From: Meloidogyne chitwoodi
Lineage: Eukaryota > Nematoda > Chromadorea > Rhabditida > Meloidogynidae
Length of the DNA stretch: 64,000 nt
Assembly: GCA_015183035.1 (NCBI GenBank)
Contig: JACZZP010000001.1
Span: 2,542,001-2,606,000 of the forward strand
Direction of reading: 5' to 3'
Shown in pieces: positions 11,246-22,700 of this stretch. Under the pieces are notes generated by a model. The model was not told where the DNA came from. It saw nothing but the letters and a program-made list of their open reading frames with translations, and searched no databases. Both the position numbers and the translations under genes were made by a program. The stretch's first letter is position 1, and each line of letters opens with the position of its first letter.

Positions 11246-11626
11246 ATTAGAATTATTTTTTTATTAAGAAATATTTTAAAATAATTTAGAATTAATTTTT
11301 CTGATATTTTTGGTCTAATAAACATTTATTTTTTAAAAATAAATATTTATTTTCCCAAATAAATAATATTATTTTTTATTTAAGGATTGTAATAGAATAA
11401 ATTGGGAAAAATATATTAAAGAATTGATGTAGTCAAAATAAAATAAAAAAATATTTTTTAAAAATTATAGCTAATTTAAGATAGTCAAATTATTGAAAAA
11501 TAATTTTATTTTTTAGACAAAAAAAATAAAAAAAATATTTTTATAAAATTATTTATAATACATTACACAGTAAATTTATAAAATTTATTTAAATTTATTA
11601 AAATCATTTTTTATTTATTTTAATTT

Positions 11627-12364
11627 TCAATTTGTTAGGGTTGTATAGGTTGACGTACTGCCTTGTTCTTGAGGAAATTCTGCCTCTCTACGAGGTCTTT
11701 CTCCTTGAATTTCTCCTCTTTGTTGTCCTTCACCTCCACGGATATTTCCTCCTAATCCTTCTCCAAATCCTCTTCCATTTCCTCTTCCATTTCCTCTTCC
11801 ATTTCCTCTTCCATTTCCTCTTCCAATTCCTCTTCCTTCACCCCCACTTAGTCCTCCTAAAGGTACTATTCCATTATTTCGATTTAATTCTCCATTTACT
11901 TCTTTTCCATGTAAAGGGTCACTATCTCCATTTCCTCCCCATTGTCCGTTGTCACTATCCCCTTCACTTCCTTTTCCATTCTCTCCATTTAATTTTCCAT
12001 TCAATCCTCCATTTAATTCTCCAAATCCTGCATCTCTTTCAACTCTTCCTTCATTAATTTCTCTTTCATTTTCACCTCTTTGTTGTCTTCCACTTAAGTG
12101 TCCAAGTCCTCTTCCATCTCCTTGTCCTTTACCTCCATTAAATCTGTCTTCATCTCCTCCTAAACCTTCTTCTTCTTTTCCTTCTTCATTTCCTTCTTCT
12201 TCATCATCATTGGGTCCTTTTCCATTTAACCCTTCTTCTTTTCCAATTCCTCCATCAAATTCATTAGGTCTTTCAGTTGTTGACCCATAAGACGGATAAT
12301 TATTAAATTCATATCCAACAGCAATGGCAAAAATTAAAGAAAATATTATCGGAGTAAAAAACAT
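11627..12364 (-). CDS. Secreted Gly/Glu/Asn-rich low-complexity protein
   Basis: A single uninterrupted 245-residue frame starts at ATG 12364 with a signal peptide (MFFTPIIFSLIFAIAVGYEF). The rest is a low-complexity chain: an acidic Glu/Gly/Asp part, then Gly/Asn/Arg, with five GRGN-like tetrapeptides near residues 180-200, and a GEIQGERPRREAEF segment near the C-terminus. No fold, cysteines or enzymatic motif is visible. It could be a cuticle, eggshell or gland secretion, or a secreted effector; the sequence does not decide. The tetrapeptide array is a 12-bp tandem repeat. Codon use is consistent with a real gene. Confidence 0.75.
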   Translation of the reverse strand: MFFTPIIFSLIFAIAVGYEFNNYPSYGSTTERPNEFDGGIGKEEGLNGKGPNDDEEEGNEEGKEEEGLGGDEDRFNGGKGQGDGRGLGHLSGRQQRGENEREINEGRVERDAGFGELNGGLNGKLNGENGKGSEGDSDNGQWGGNGDSDPLHGKEVNGELNRNNGIVPLGGLSGGEGRGIGRGNGRGNGRGNGRGNGRGFGEGLGGNIRGGEGQQRGEIQGERPRREAEFPQEQGSTSTYTTLTN

Positions 12365-12986
12365 ATTTTTTAAGAGTATTAGAGAATTATTTAATATTTT
12401 ATGTCAATTGGTGTTATTAAAATTAAATTTTCCCAAACGTTTAAATACCCCTCAATAATGTTTGTTTACCTCAACTAAAAATTCCACAATTTATTAGTCA
12501 TTCACAGCTTTAAATAAATTTATTTTTTTTAATAAATTTATTACAGAAAAGAGGTAAAACTTTCTCTTTTTTATGACTCACACTGTTACATGATTTTTAA
12601 AAATATTTTTAATAATAAAAAAAAATATTTTTATTATTAATAAATATTTTTTTGTTATTGTTTACCTTTTAAAATAAATAAATAAATTTAAAAAAAATAA
12701 ACATTTAATAAAAAAATTTTTTTTAATTTTTAAAATAATAAAAATGATCAATTACTAATACTTTTAAAATAGCTAAATAAATAAACTTTTTTTTTAATTA
12801 AAAAAGTTTATTTTTATGAAGAGTAATTAGTCATATTTTTATTAATGCTTAACAATGTAAATATATATAGAAGGGTAAGCCTAAATCCTTAAAAAAATTT
12901 TTTTCAATTTTTATAAAAATTGTTTAAATTAAAATATTTTTAACAAATATTTTTAATTAAAAAAAATTTAAAAATTAATTTAAATC
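12365..12986. other. Intergenic, AT-rich
   Basis: Between the Gly-rich gene and the chemoreceptor stop. It contains an imperfect inverted repeat at about 12740-12840, with arms resembling AAAAATGATCAATTACTAAT and ATGAAGAGTAATTAGTCATA around a poly-A/T loop. No gene is supported. Confidence 0.5.
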
Positions 12987-15900
12987 TCAAGAAATAAAAT
13001 TATTATTCATTATTTGCTGTCTATTAGTAACTACAACAGCAGCAACTTGATTATTTATTTTATTTTCTCTATTTTTATCTCCAATTGTTGAAATAACAGT
13101 TTGAGAATGATGACATTTTATTAAAAGAGATAAATAAAGTATTCCACATAATGCTGAATCTATTGCAGTTATTAAAATCATAATTTCTCCTTTTTCACCA
13201 GAATTGGGAACACCACCAATGTATAAATTTGTGTACTATAAATTTGAAAATATTTTTAAAAATTTGAAAAAAATTTTTTTAATACCAACAGATATAGGGC
13301 TAATAAACTATATTCTTATAAAGAATTTTATGCACAAAATTGAGAGTTATTGAGAAAAACTAACATCAAATTGACAGCAAAATGTCAGAAAATAGGTGTG
13401 TAGTATAAACCATTCGATTCGTCTCGACGAGCTGAGTCGAATGGTACCACTCTCATGAAGTAGAAATGCATATGAACCGAATTATAGGCCTTTAAAAATC
13501 AAAAAACCATAGGGGGGAGTAAGCTCACTCTATGTGATTACCGCGGCTGCTCCAAATGTATTTAAGCTTAAATACAACATGTTTACTTACTTTATTAAAA
13601 ATAATAGCAGTAAATGTAGGTAATACTCCAAGAACAAATTCTACAACAAGTGTGAATAAAATAACTCTATTTTTCTTTAAAAAATAAATATTTTAATTTC
13701 AAATAATTTAAAAATTTTTACCAATTTTTTGGCTGATTCTGTTTTATGCAGCAAAAATAAAAATAAAATAGATATAACAACATTAGCACTACTTAAAACA
13801 ATTCTTGAAGTTATTTGCCAATATAAACGTAAATTGTTTGTTGTACAACTTCCTGTTTCGCATATATTAACTGTTTAAATATATAATATATATATATTTT
13901 TAGAGAGAATGGCTGGCAATTTGTCGCAGTTTTGTAAAGCAATATTTATGCTTCAGTTTTAATTAAATGAAGCAATGTTTAAGATTAAATGAAGCAATTT
14001 GCTTCAGTTTTAATTATATGAAGCAATCTGCTTCAATTTTAATTATTGGAGTAATGTTTCAGTTTTACTTATATGAAGCAATTTGCTTCAATTTTAATTA
14101 TACCTATAAAACAATAATGAAGCAATTCTTCAGTTTATTAGCGTGCAACAAATTGGCGTGCTACAAGATGGACCACAACAAAAATTAAACTTAAAAGAAT
14201 TTTCCGGATAAAGAATTCCGGAATTTTTAAGGATGAACATTTCCTAAAAATCCCATATAAATTAACTTACTCAATTCAGGAGAATCATCAAACAGTGGAA
14301 GTTCTACCAAATGTCCAAACATATTAATAGCAACAATTACAATAAATATTACAAAACTTAACCATTTATATACTTTTTTAACCCAAGTAAAGGTGAATTT
14401 GAGTGCAACACATCTCTCTATTGTTAATAATAATACAACAGATGGTATTGCACCGTAAAACACAAATTCAGGCATTGAAAGCCAATATAATAACTAAAAT
14501 ATATTTTAATAAATTTAAATAAATTAAGAGAAAATTATTAAAAGTTTAGTCATCTGCTTAAAAAATAAATAATAAATAAATTACATATGGAGAATATTGA
14601 GAAGATTGACTATAATAATTATTATTAATTTTATTCCTTGGACTTATCCAAAATCCAATTCTATAAATTTGATAAGGAATTCCGAAAACAGAAAAAATGA
14701 TGTGAGAGCAAAAAAAGAGAAGCAATCCAGATGATAGCTCTTTAAGACGAAGAAATCTTCCTAGTTTAATTGCAACAAGTATGAAACTCATTGTTGTTAT
14801 CTTACTTTTAAGTAATGTAAAAATGAAAATATTATAACCAAATGTATTTTCAAGTTTATTTATTTTTGTATTTTCAAGTTTATTTATTTTTGTATTTTCA
14901 AGTTTATTTATTTTTGTATTTTCAAGTTTATTTATTTTTGTATTTTCAAGTTTATTTATTTTTGTATTTTCAAGTTTATTTATTTTTTTATTTTAAGTTT
15001 ATTATTTTTTAGAGATCGGGATTTTGCCAAAAACGAATTCGAATCGAATTCGAATCGAATAATTCGAATTCGAAAATTATTCGATTTCCCAAAAATATTT
15101 CGAATCGAATTCGAATCGAATAATTCGAAAAAACTTCGATTTCGAATAATTTTACGAAAAAATGTCGAATATTCGATCGAATATCGAATAATTCCAAATA
15201 AGCCCTAAAAAGGTCGAAAAATGGATAAATAGGTCAATTTTGAACAATAGTTTCTAATTTTAGTATATGGATTGATCTTTTATCATTCATAATTACCCTT
15301 ACTGCCATTTTTGTCATACTTACCCTTACGGACATTTTGTCCAACCTTCTCTTTGTGACATTTTGTCATATTTTTTCTTCACAACGACAAAAAGAAATGT
15401 AGAAAAAATGATAAAGGACGATTCAGAGTAGCTTATAACTTTTTTTATTTTAAATATTTTCAGATAATTTTTATATCATTCAAAAGAGCTCCAAAAGTGG
15501 AGTCTTTTCATCAATTGGACCGATCAGATCAGTTGATTTTAGAAAAAGTTATGCCCGAAAAACACGAAAATCACGATTTTCCCACTTTTATCACGCTATA
15601 ACTTTTAGTTTATTGATCTGATTGGATAGTTCCAATTGGTTAACTTTATCCGCTTATCGGATGCTTTTGATTAATAAAAGAACTATTCAGATCGGTTAAG
15701 AAATAAAAAAGTTATGGACAAAAACAACCGGCTAATCTGAATCGTCCGACTCTGTATCGTCCTCTACCCTAGAAAAAAGGAAATACTTTCTAAAAAGAAG
15801 AGACAGAGTGAATATAAAATTATTTTATCACTCTTCTGACACACACTATTTCCTTTTACATTTTGCCAAATTTGCAAAAATAACGATGATTTTTAGGATT

Positions 15901-16321
15901 TTTTTCAAAAAAAAAATTATTCGATATTCGATCGAATATTCGATTTTTGCCGAAATTTTCGGTCGAATTTCGAATCGAATAATTCGTAAAAATTCGAATT
16001 CGAAAATTATTCGATTTTCCAAAAAATAAGTCGAATCGAATTCGAATCGAATAATTCGAAAAAAATTCGATCGAATATTCGAAAAAATTCGACGAATATT
16101 CGAATTCGGCCGATCTCTATTATTTTTATAGTTTCAAGTTTATTTATTTTTGTAATTTTAGGTTTAATAAACTTCTTTAACTGTATTTAAAATGTTTGGG
16201 TAATTTTATTATTCTTTACCGTTATAAAATGCAAAATCAAAGTAATCCAGTTCTGAGCATATTCTAAATAAACAAGCCAATCCGGAAATGGATAAACAAT
16301 GGTTGAATCACAATCAGACAT
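12987..16321 (-). CDS. Nematode serpentine 7TM chemoreceptor-like protein
   Basis: Six exons join in phase: 16321-16220, 14800-14585, 14493-14271, 13870-13722, 13674-13591, 13235-12987. They give 1023 nt, 340 residues, the usual size of nematode serpentine receptors. Landmarks are a short N-terminus (MSDCDSTIVYPFPDWL), TM1 (WITLILHFIT), a TM3 ending with an ERC motif in the E/DRY position (VVLLLTIERCVALKF), a Cys-bearing second extracellular loop (NICETGSCTTNN), and TM7 (MILITAIDSALCGILYLSLL). The short polar C-tail lacks other motifs. I cannot place it reliably in one sr class. The 1.4-kb intron 14801-16219 is packed with a 24-bp array and nested transposons; intron 13236-13590 holds another MITE. 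Confidence 0.8.
13390..13556. mobile_element. MITE-like element, 'AGCTTGGTCCCCCC' family, copy 3 (reverse)
   Basis: Inside the chemoreceptor intron 13236-13590. It shows GATTACCGCGGCTGCTCC at one end, the complement of the GCAGCCGCGGTAATC block of copy 1. It also has AACCATAGGGGGGA and the palindromic centre CTCGACGAGCTGAGTCGAAT. Confidence 0.65.
15002..16127. mobile_element. hAT-like element with 8-bp target duplication, carrying a nested MITE
   Basis: The element 15010-16119 (1110 bp) starts TAGAGATCGG and ends CCGATCTCTA. It is flanked by the direct 8-bp repeat TTATTTTT at 15002-15009 and 16120-16127. Both subterminal regions are dense with CGAATCGAATTCGAAT-type motifs in inverted order over about 150 bp. 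It has no transposase frame. A second element (15416-15775) lies inside it. Confidence 0.8.
15416..15775. mobile_element. ~350-bp MITE, GGACGATTCAGA family, copy 2 (nested)
   Basis: Homologous to 8412-8765 along its length. It starts GGACGATTCAGAGTAGC and ends GCTAATCTGAATCGTCC, then GACTCTGTATCGTCCTCTAC. It is inserted within the hAT-like element. Confidence 0.85.
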
Positions 16322-17034
16322 TTTTGTTTTTTATTTTTTTTAATTATTTAAATATTTTCTAAATTTTTTTATTATAAAAAAAAAATATTTAAAATTTTAA
16401 ATAAATAAATTTTTTATATGAAACCTTTCATATTTTCAAATAATAATTATAAACTTCCAACCTTTAATAAATATAAATAAATTATTATTTTAATAAAATA
16501 TAAGAACATAAATTAAATTTATTAAAGTAAAAGACAGGTATAAATGCCAACAATAATTTAATTATTCTTTTAAAAATTAATTAAATATTTACCTTTTTAT
16601 TTTTTAAAATAATGTGACAATTTAAATTTAATAAAATTCATAAATGTAAACATATGATGAATAAATTAAATTATTATAATTATTTTTTTAAATTTTATTT
16701 ACTAAAAGATATTTGTGTACTTTTGAGAAGTAAAAATTAAAAAATGATTAAAAATTATTAATTTAAAAATTATAATTAAAAATAAACTAAAAATTTTAAT
16801 TTAAAAAATAAATAAAATTAAAGATTTAAAAATTTTAAGAATCCTTTAAATATATTAATTTCTCTCATCAAATTTTACTAATTAATTACCTAATTCCCTC
16901 AATTACACAGTTCAACTCAAATATATTTACCTAATTTTATTTTTTATTTTTCCTAAAATTAAATATATTTCAATGAATACAAAAAATCTATTTTTATTCT
17001 TTTGTTCTAAACAATCCATTAGCTTTATATATTT
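16322..17034. other. Intergenic, AT-rich, no gene seen
   Basis: Upstream of the chemoreceptor start. The sequence is AT-rich throughout, with several TTTACCT-type motifs but no exon chain that I can support. Confidence 0.5.
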
Positions 17035-17220
17035 TTAAAAAAGTCCGTCCTCATTTTTTGTTATAAACCTATGCTTGTCAACAACAATCCTTTTTACTCT
17101 TTCAATTGTTTTGGTTCCTAAAAAGAGACAATAATAATAATAATATTTAATAATATTTTGGTCTTTTTGTTGTTTAAGCATATATCCAGCCGTTGATGAA
17201 TTTTCCATCAGAATGCTCAT
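17035..17220 (-). CDS. Possible small hypothetical protein
   Basis: A 61-residue frame starting MSILMENSSTAGYML and ending KHRFITKNEDGLF. A poly-Tyr run comes from a TAT repeat. An acceptor-like TCTCTTTTTAG lies in the middle (near 17120), so the frame may really be two exons. It has no signal peptide and no known family. Its composition is a little less AT-rich than the flanks, which is the only support beyond the open frame. Confidence 0.25.
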   Translation of the reverse strand: MSILMENSSTAGYMLKQQKDQNIIKYYYYYCLFLGTKTIERVKRIVVDKHRFITKNEDGLF

Positions 17221-17876
17221 TTATATATTTTTTAATAATAATAATGAAAATAATAATAAAAATTTGGCAGTTAATAAAAATAATAATAATAATAAAAATT
17301 GAATATGTGTAAAAAAAGAGAAAATAGACTTTTGACTTTTTAAAAATATTTAGTTAATTTTTACAAAATTAAATAATCTTTTAATTTATTTTTGTAATAT
17401 ATGTTTATTAATTTTGTAAAATCAGGTTTATTTATTTTTGTAATATAAGGTTTATTTATTTTTGTAAAATCAAGTTTATTAATTGCAGATTTGTTTGTCT
17501 TTGTAATTTAAGGTTTTATTTTTTTAAGTTTTAATATTGTTTTTTTAATAAATTCTAGTTAATAATTTTGTTTGCTTAAAAAGTGTAAATTTATAATGTC
17601 AGCTCAGTATTTTAATTAAATTCAAACAAAATAAAGAAATTTGCACAATATTATAGGTTTTAAATTTCAACAAGTTTTCAATATATTAAAAAAAAATTTT
17701 TTTAATATTATAAGATTTAAAAAAAATCTTATAAAAAATTTAACTTTTTTCCTCTATTATTTGCGTGAGCAACGATAAGAAAAATAACAGATGCTTTTTT
17801 ACTTGTTGACAGATGTAACAATTAGTTAATTTGGATGAAAACGATATTTTATACAGTAAAGTTTTTTTATTTAAGA

Positions 17877-18170
17877 TTAAATATAACACATTATATATAA
17901 TAATGTCATATATTTATTTGTATTTTCAAGTTTATTTATTTTTGTATTTTCAAGTTTGTTTATTTTTGTATTTTCAAGTTTATTTATTTTTGTATTTTCA
18001 AGTTTATTTATTTTTGTATTTTCAAGTTTATTTATTTTTGTATCTTCAAGTTTATTTCTATCGTTATCCCCTCTTTCTCCTTTGACACCATTTAAATATA
18101 CATCAGTATACTGATATATTGCCTGTTTATAAAAGGAAGGAATAATAAATAGTAAGCTTTTAAAAGCCAT
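17877..18170 (-). CDS. Doubtful ORF built on the 24-bp repeat
   Basis: A 97-residue frame begins with a hydrophobic stretch (MAFKSLLFIIPSFYKQAIY) and continues into six copies of the octapeptide KINKLENT, encoded by the 24-bp repeat at 17911-18060. The identical repeat array also occurs inside the chemoreceptor intron, where it is not coding. The octapeptide run may therefore be accidental. A short secreted repeat protein is possible but unproven. Confidence 0.25.
   Translation of the reverse strand: MAFKSLLFIIPSFYKQAIYQYTDVYLNGVKGERGDNDRNKLEDTKINKLENTKINKLENTKINKLENTKINKLENTKINKLENTNKYMTLLYIMCYI
17911..18060. repeat. 24-bp tandem array, second locus
   Basis: Six copies of TTTTCAAGTTTATTTATTTTTGTA with two or three substitutions, the same unit as at 14848-15000. 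A degenerate form of the unit also lies at 17400-17510. The orientation is the same at both loci. Confidence 0.93.
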
Positions 18171-19793
18171 TTTCTAGTAATATTATTTAGCTGAATATTG
18201 TGTAAAGTAGTCACACAAAAGTCATGAAATATTAATAAGCTTTTCCCAGGCAATATTATAGTGAGCAGATGTACATAAATTAAGAGACTCTTTTCAATTG
18301 AAGGAATATTATTTAAAAATGTTGTTGTTAAAAATCAATTTTTATAATAAATTAAAATAATTTTTTTGTTTTAATATACTGTAATAAAATAATATTATTT
18401 TTTTATTAATTAATAAAATTATTTATTTTATTTAGAGGCAAATATTTAATAAATAGTTTTTTAATTATTTTTAACCGAAAATAATTAAAATTAATTAATT
18501 AAAATTTAAATTAATTAATTAAAATTTAAATTAATTAATTAAAATTTAAATTAATTTAAATAAAATAAGTAAAATTAAAAAAGAGTAAAAAAATTACAAA
18601 TTTACTATTTTAAAATAAATATAAAATAAATAAAAATTTAATTTTTAAAAAAGTAGGTAAAAAAGAAGTCCACAAAAATTAAAAAAAAATAGTTTTAATA
18701 AAAATAAATTTGGTAGAAATAAAAAAATAAATTCTAGGAGAGAGGGAGAGTTTTCCCATTTTCCCATTTACTCTTTTATTTTTAAAAATATTATTTTCCT
18801 CTAAAATATTTAATAAAATATTCTCCCAATAATAGGCACCTCCCCCTGAATATTTTTAATTTTTTTTCTTTTTAATTTTTTTTCTTTTAATTTTTTTTCT
18901 CTTTAATTTTTTTTCCTTTTTAATTTTTTTTCTTCTCTCTTCTCTCATTCGTCCCTTTTATTTTTACCTCTTTTCAAACAAATAATTCATTAATACAGAA
19001 TTTTTAAAAATTATTTTTTCTCTTTTATTTTTTATTTTTACCCAATTGAATATTTTAATAGAATTTTTGATAATTTTTCCAAATTGATTATTTATTATTT
19101 TATTAAAATTTAATTTGAATTTTTTCTCTTTCCTTTTTTGTTTGAATTAATTTTTAAAATAATAATAAAATTAATAATTAATTTTTAAATATTTAAAAAA
19201 TGTCAAAAATAAAAGAAAAATGTGTTAAATTTAATTTTTTAATTTATTTAAAAAATTAAATTTAATTAAATTAATTAATTATAGGGGAAAATATATTAAA
19301 ATTATTTAAAAAATTTGAAAATTATTTTTTAATAAAATTTAAATAAAAATAATTAAAAATCAGGAGAGGAGCACAGATTCAACTTATTTTTAAAAGAGTA
19401 AATAATTATTAAAAAATTAAAAACAATTTTTATTTAATTTTTATTTAATTTATTTTAAATTTATTTATTTATTTTTTTATTTTTTTAATTATTTTTTTGA
19501 TTTTTTATATTTAATTTAATTTTTAAAAATAAAAAAAAATTAAAATAAATTTAAAAAAATTAAAATAAATTTTAAAAAATTAAAATAAATTTAAAAAAAT
19601 TAAAATAAATTTTAAAAAATTTAAAAATAAATTTTAAAAAAGTTAAAATAAATTTTAAAAAATTTAAAAATAATTTTTAGTTAATTTAAATTTATTTATT
19701 TTTAAATTTATTTATTAATTTTTGATTTTTTATTCTATAATTTAATTAAAAAAATTAAAAAAACAATTTTAAAAAATTAAAAATACCTCAATT
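18171..19793. other. Intergenic upstream of unc-86, simple-sequence rich
   Basis: Holds a 20-bp-class array of AATTAATTAAAATTTAAATT at about 18490-18560, a run of AATTTTTTTTCTTTTT units at 18855-18935, and a long (T)TAAAATAAATTTTAAAAAA array at about 19535-19680. It probably contains the unc-86 promoter. I see no other gene. Confidence 0.5.
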
Positions 19794-22700
19794 ATGGAAC
19801 GTTTTCTACCTTATTCAAATTTTGGAAATAATATTATTCCTCAACAATCAACTACCCATCATTTAGACAATTTAAACGATGTTACAAGTGATAATGAAAC
19901 AGCCAATTTTGTTAATAAAATTAATAATTCAAGTAAATAAATTAATAAATTAATTCTTTTAAATTTATTTTGTATCTAAATTAATTAAAATTAATTTAAA
20001 AAAAAAAATTAAAATTATTAAAAAAATTAATAATTAATTTTTTAAAGACAGTAATAACACTTGTATAAATGCTAACGAGCAAAAGACAAACATTAGAGGC
20101 AATAATAGTAGTATAAATAATTGTAATAATACTCTTCAAATGTCAACTAATGTGAGAAGAAAAATAAAAAAATTTTAAAATTATTTTTTTAAAGGTAAAT
20201 TCACTTTTTGGAGGTGGAAATGGAGGATTATATGAAGAAAATTTTAGGTAATATTTTTAAAAAATTAAAAAATATTTTTTTTTAATTATTTAAAATTAAA
20301 AAAATTTTTTTATTTATTTTTTAATAAAAAAAATTTTTTAGAGGCACTTCTTCTGCCCTCGCAGAAATGGAAAATAAAATTGCCGTTCAATCTTCTGTTT
20401 TTGCTTCTAATATGCTTATGTCCCCTCAAGTTGATAATTCTCCCTTTTCCCATCATTCTACAGTAGACACTGGGCAAGTTGGAAATAATGTTAATAATGC
20501 TTTTCAGGTTGTTAAATCAGAATACTTTACAATTTATCAGAATATTTTAAAAATCAGAACTCTGATAAATAATAACAAAAATAAAATCAGAATTCTAAAA
20601 AACAAAAATCAGAAATTTAAATCAGAATTTTCTGAAATTTTTATAAAATCAGAATTATTGAATAAAATCAGAATTATTAAGTAAAAACAGAATTTATTAA
20701 ATCAGAATTCTGATATAGAAAACAAACCTATAAATAAGAATTTTAATAAATAAAAATCAGCATATTGACAATTTTCTAAAAATAAATCATAATTTTAAAC
20801 TTCTGATAAAACCAGAATATTTCTAATAATTACAGTATTCTTTTACAAAATTTATAGGCAGAAATGGCAGCAGCTTTGTGTCAACAACAAATGCTTCAAG
20901 CACAAATGGCAATGCAAGCGCATTGTTTTACCCCTCAACAACAGTATAATACAAATGCAACAACAACAAATAATAATAATAATAATTCTTCTTCTAATAA
21001 TTTAATTTATGGACAATCTTCTTCTTCTTCTAATATTTCACATTTTCAACAAAATTTAAATTCTTCTCCTTTTGGCCTACAAAATTATTATTCTCAACAA
21101 CAACAACAGGTTTTAATTTTTAAATTAATATTTTTTTTTTAATTAATTTAAAAAAAAATTAATTTTAAAAATAAACATACCTATATATATTCAATCATAG
21201 CAATATCTCCTCTTTTCGGATTTATTAATATTTATTTTTAATGGAAATATATATTATTAAAAATATTAAAAAATAAAAAATAATTTAAAAAATGTCAAAT
21301 TTTAATTAAAAATAAAAAAAATTAATTTTGACATTTTTACAATTATTACAGTCTCTTAAAATAATTTTTTATTAAATATTTATAAAAAACATATGTCAAC
21401 ACAACTCTTTTCATCCATGAAAAATAAATAAACTTGCCATCAATCTTATAAAACTTTAAAAAAATATTCAAGTTGGATAATTACTTTGGGGGAGAGAGAA
21501 GAGACTTGACCCTTATAGTAGTAGTAGAGGAGTTCTCTCCTATGCCTTTTGCGGTTAATTTAATTCAAGAAAAATAAATATTTACCTTTTGTCGGTTTTT
21601 TTAATTATTTTGATTGATTTTTAAAGAAAAAAAAAAGATTATCTACTTTTTTTAATTATTTTCTTTTTGACCTTTTTTAACCTAATAAGCAGTTATTTTA
21701 CATAAATTAAAAAAATTAAGAATAAAAATAAAATAAGCATATAAAAATAAATAAATATATTTAAAAATTATAAAAAAATATTTTAATTTTTTTATTAAAA
21801 ATATTTTTTTTATTTTTATTAAAGTAAGGTTTTAATAGGTAAGTGTACCCGCAGCAACTTGATTTTCTTTTATATTTTTATTCCCATAATTTGAACTTTT
21901 TTTTTTATTTTTATTCCCATAACTTGAACTTTTTTTTTAATTTTTTTAAATATTTTTTAATTTTTTTTTAATTTTTTCCTAATTTTTTTATATCATGTAA
22001 ATTTTATACTGTATCTATTCTATTAATTACTCCCTAGTTTTATAGGCTGAAAACATAATTAAGTATATAACTAATTACCTATTTTATTAAATACATTATC
22101 CTTTAAAATAAATCTAAAATATTTTATTTTTAATTAAATTAATTATCAATTTATTCACTTAAATATATCATTTTAATATTTATTAATATTATATATTTTC
22201 CAAAAAATATATATTTATTTATTTTCTTAATTGGTATAAAGGCTTCATCGTGGGAATTTTAATAAATTCTAGGATAACCTAAAATACTCTAAAATAAATA
22301 TTCTTTTGTTTGGGGAAGACTATATATCGTTTAATGTTTATTCCCACAAAAACACAAAAATAAAAAGTGGTAAAAAGAGAGGAAAAAAGAATTTTTTTTA
22401 ATTTTTTAAATTAATTTTTTTGGGTTTATTAAATTTAAACAAAAAATATAATAAAAGATTAAATAAAATAATAAGTATTAATCTATAAAAATAATTTTCG
22501 GCTTTTTTATTATTTTTAATCCAAATATTTTCAGTAATAAATTTGTTTTTGAATTTTTTTATTTAAAAAAAAAATCATTTACCGACGACTGCCATTTTTG
22601 CCAAATATTGTATTATAGATATTACCCTTGGGATTACAATAAAAATAATAAAAAGAAAAAATATATTATTTAAAGGTTTAATTAAGTAAATAAAATAAAA

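Larger units (their letters stand above)
14848..16165. repeat. 24-bp tandem array split by an insertion
   Basis: Six copies of the 24-bp unit TTTTCAAGTTTATTTATTTTTGTA run from about 14848 to 15000. One more partial unit (GTTTCAAGTTTATTTATTTT) resumes at 16130-16165. The gap is the hAT-like element 15010-16119. The same unit forms the array at 17911-18060. It lies in the chemoreceptor intron. Confidence 0.9.

Noticed and set aside
11045..11325. LLESAF and KALSNR repeat proteins on the two strands
   Set aside because: Both are produced by an 18-bp tandem array, open in several frames because 18 is a multiple of three.
11632..12290. Plus-strand frames rich in Leu, Phe, Pro and Ser opposite the Gly-rich gene
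   Set aside because: These are antisense shadows of the minus-strand secreted protein, which has a signal peptide and a consistent composition.
20367..20684. 105-residue frame extending past exon 4 of unc-86
   Set aside because: After 20507 the frame only reads CAGAAT repeats; a GT donor follows CAG at 20508 and the next exon joins in phase.
22660..22700. Spliced-leader gene (GGTTTAATTA...)
   Set aside because: Only the first ten bases resemble nematode SL1; the rest and the donor context do not match.
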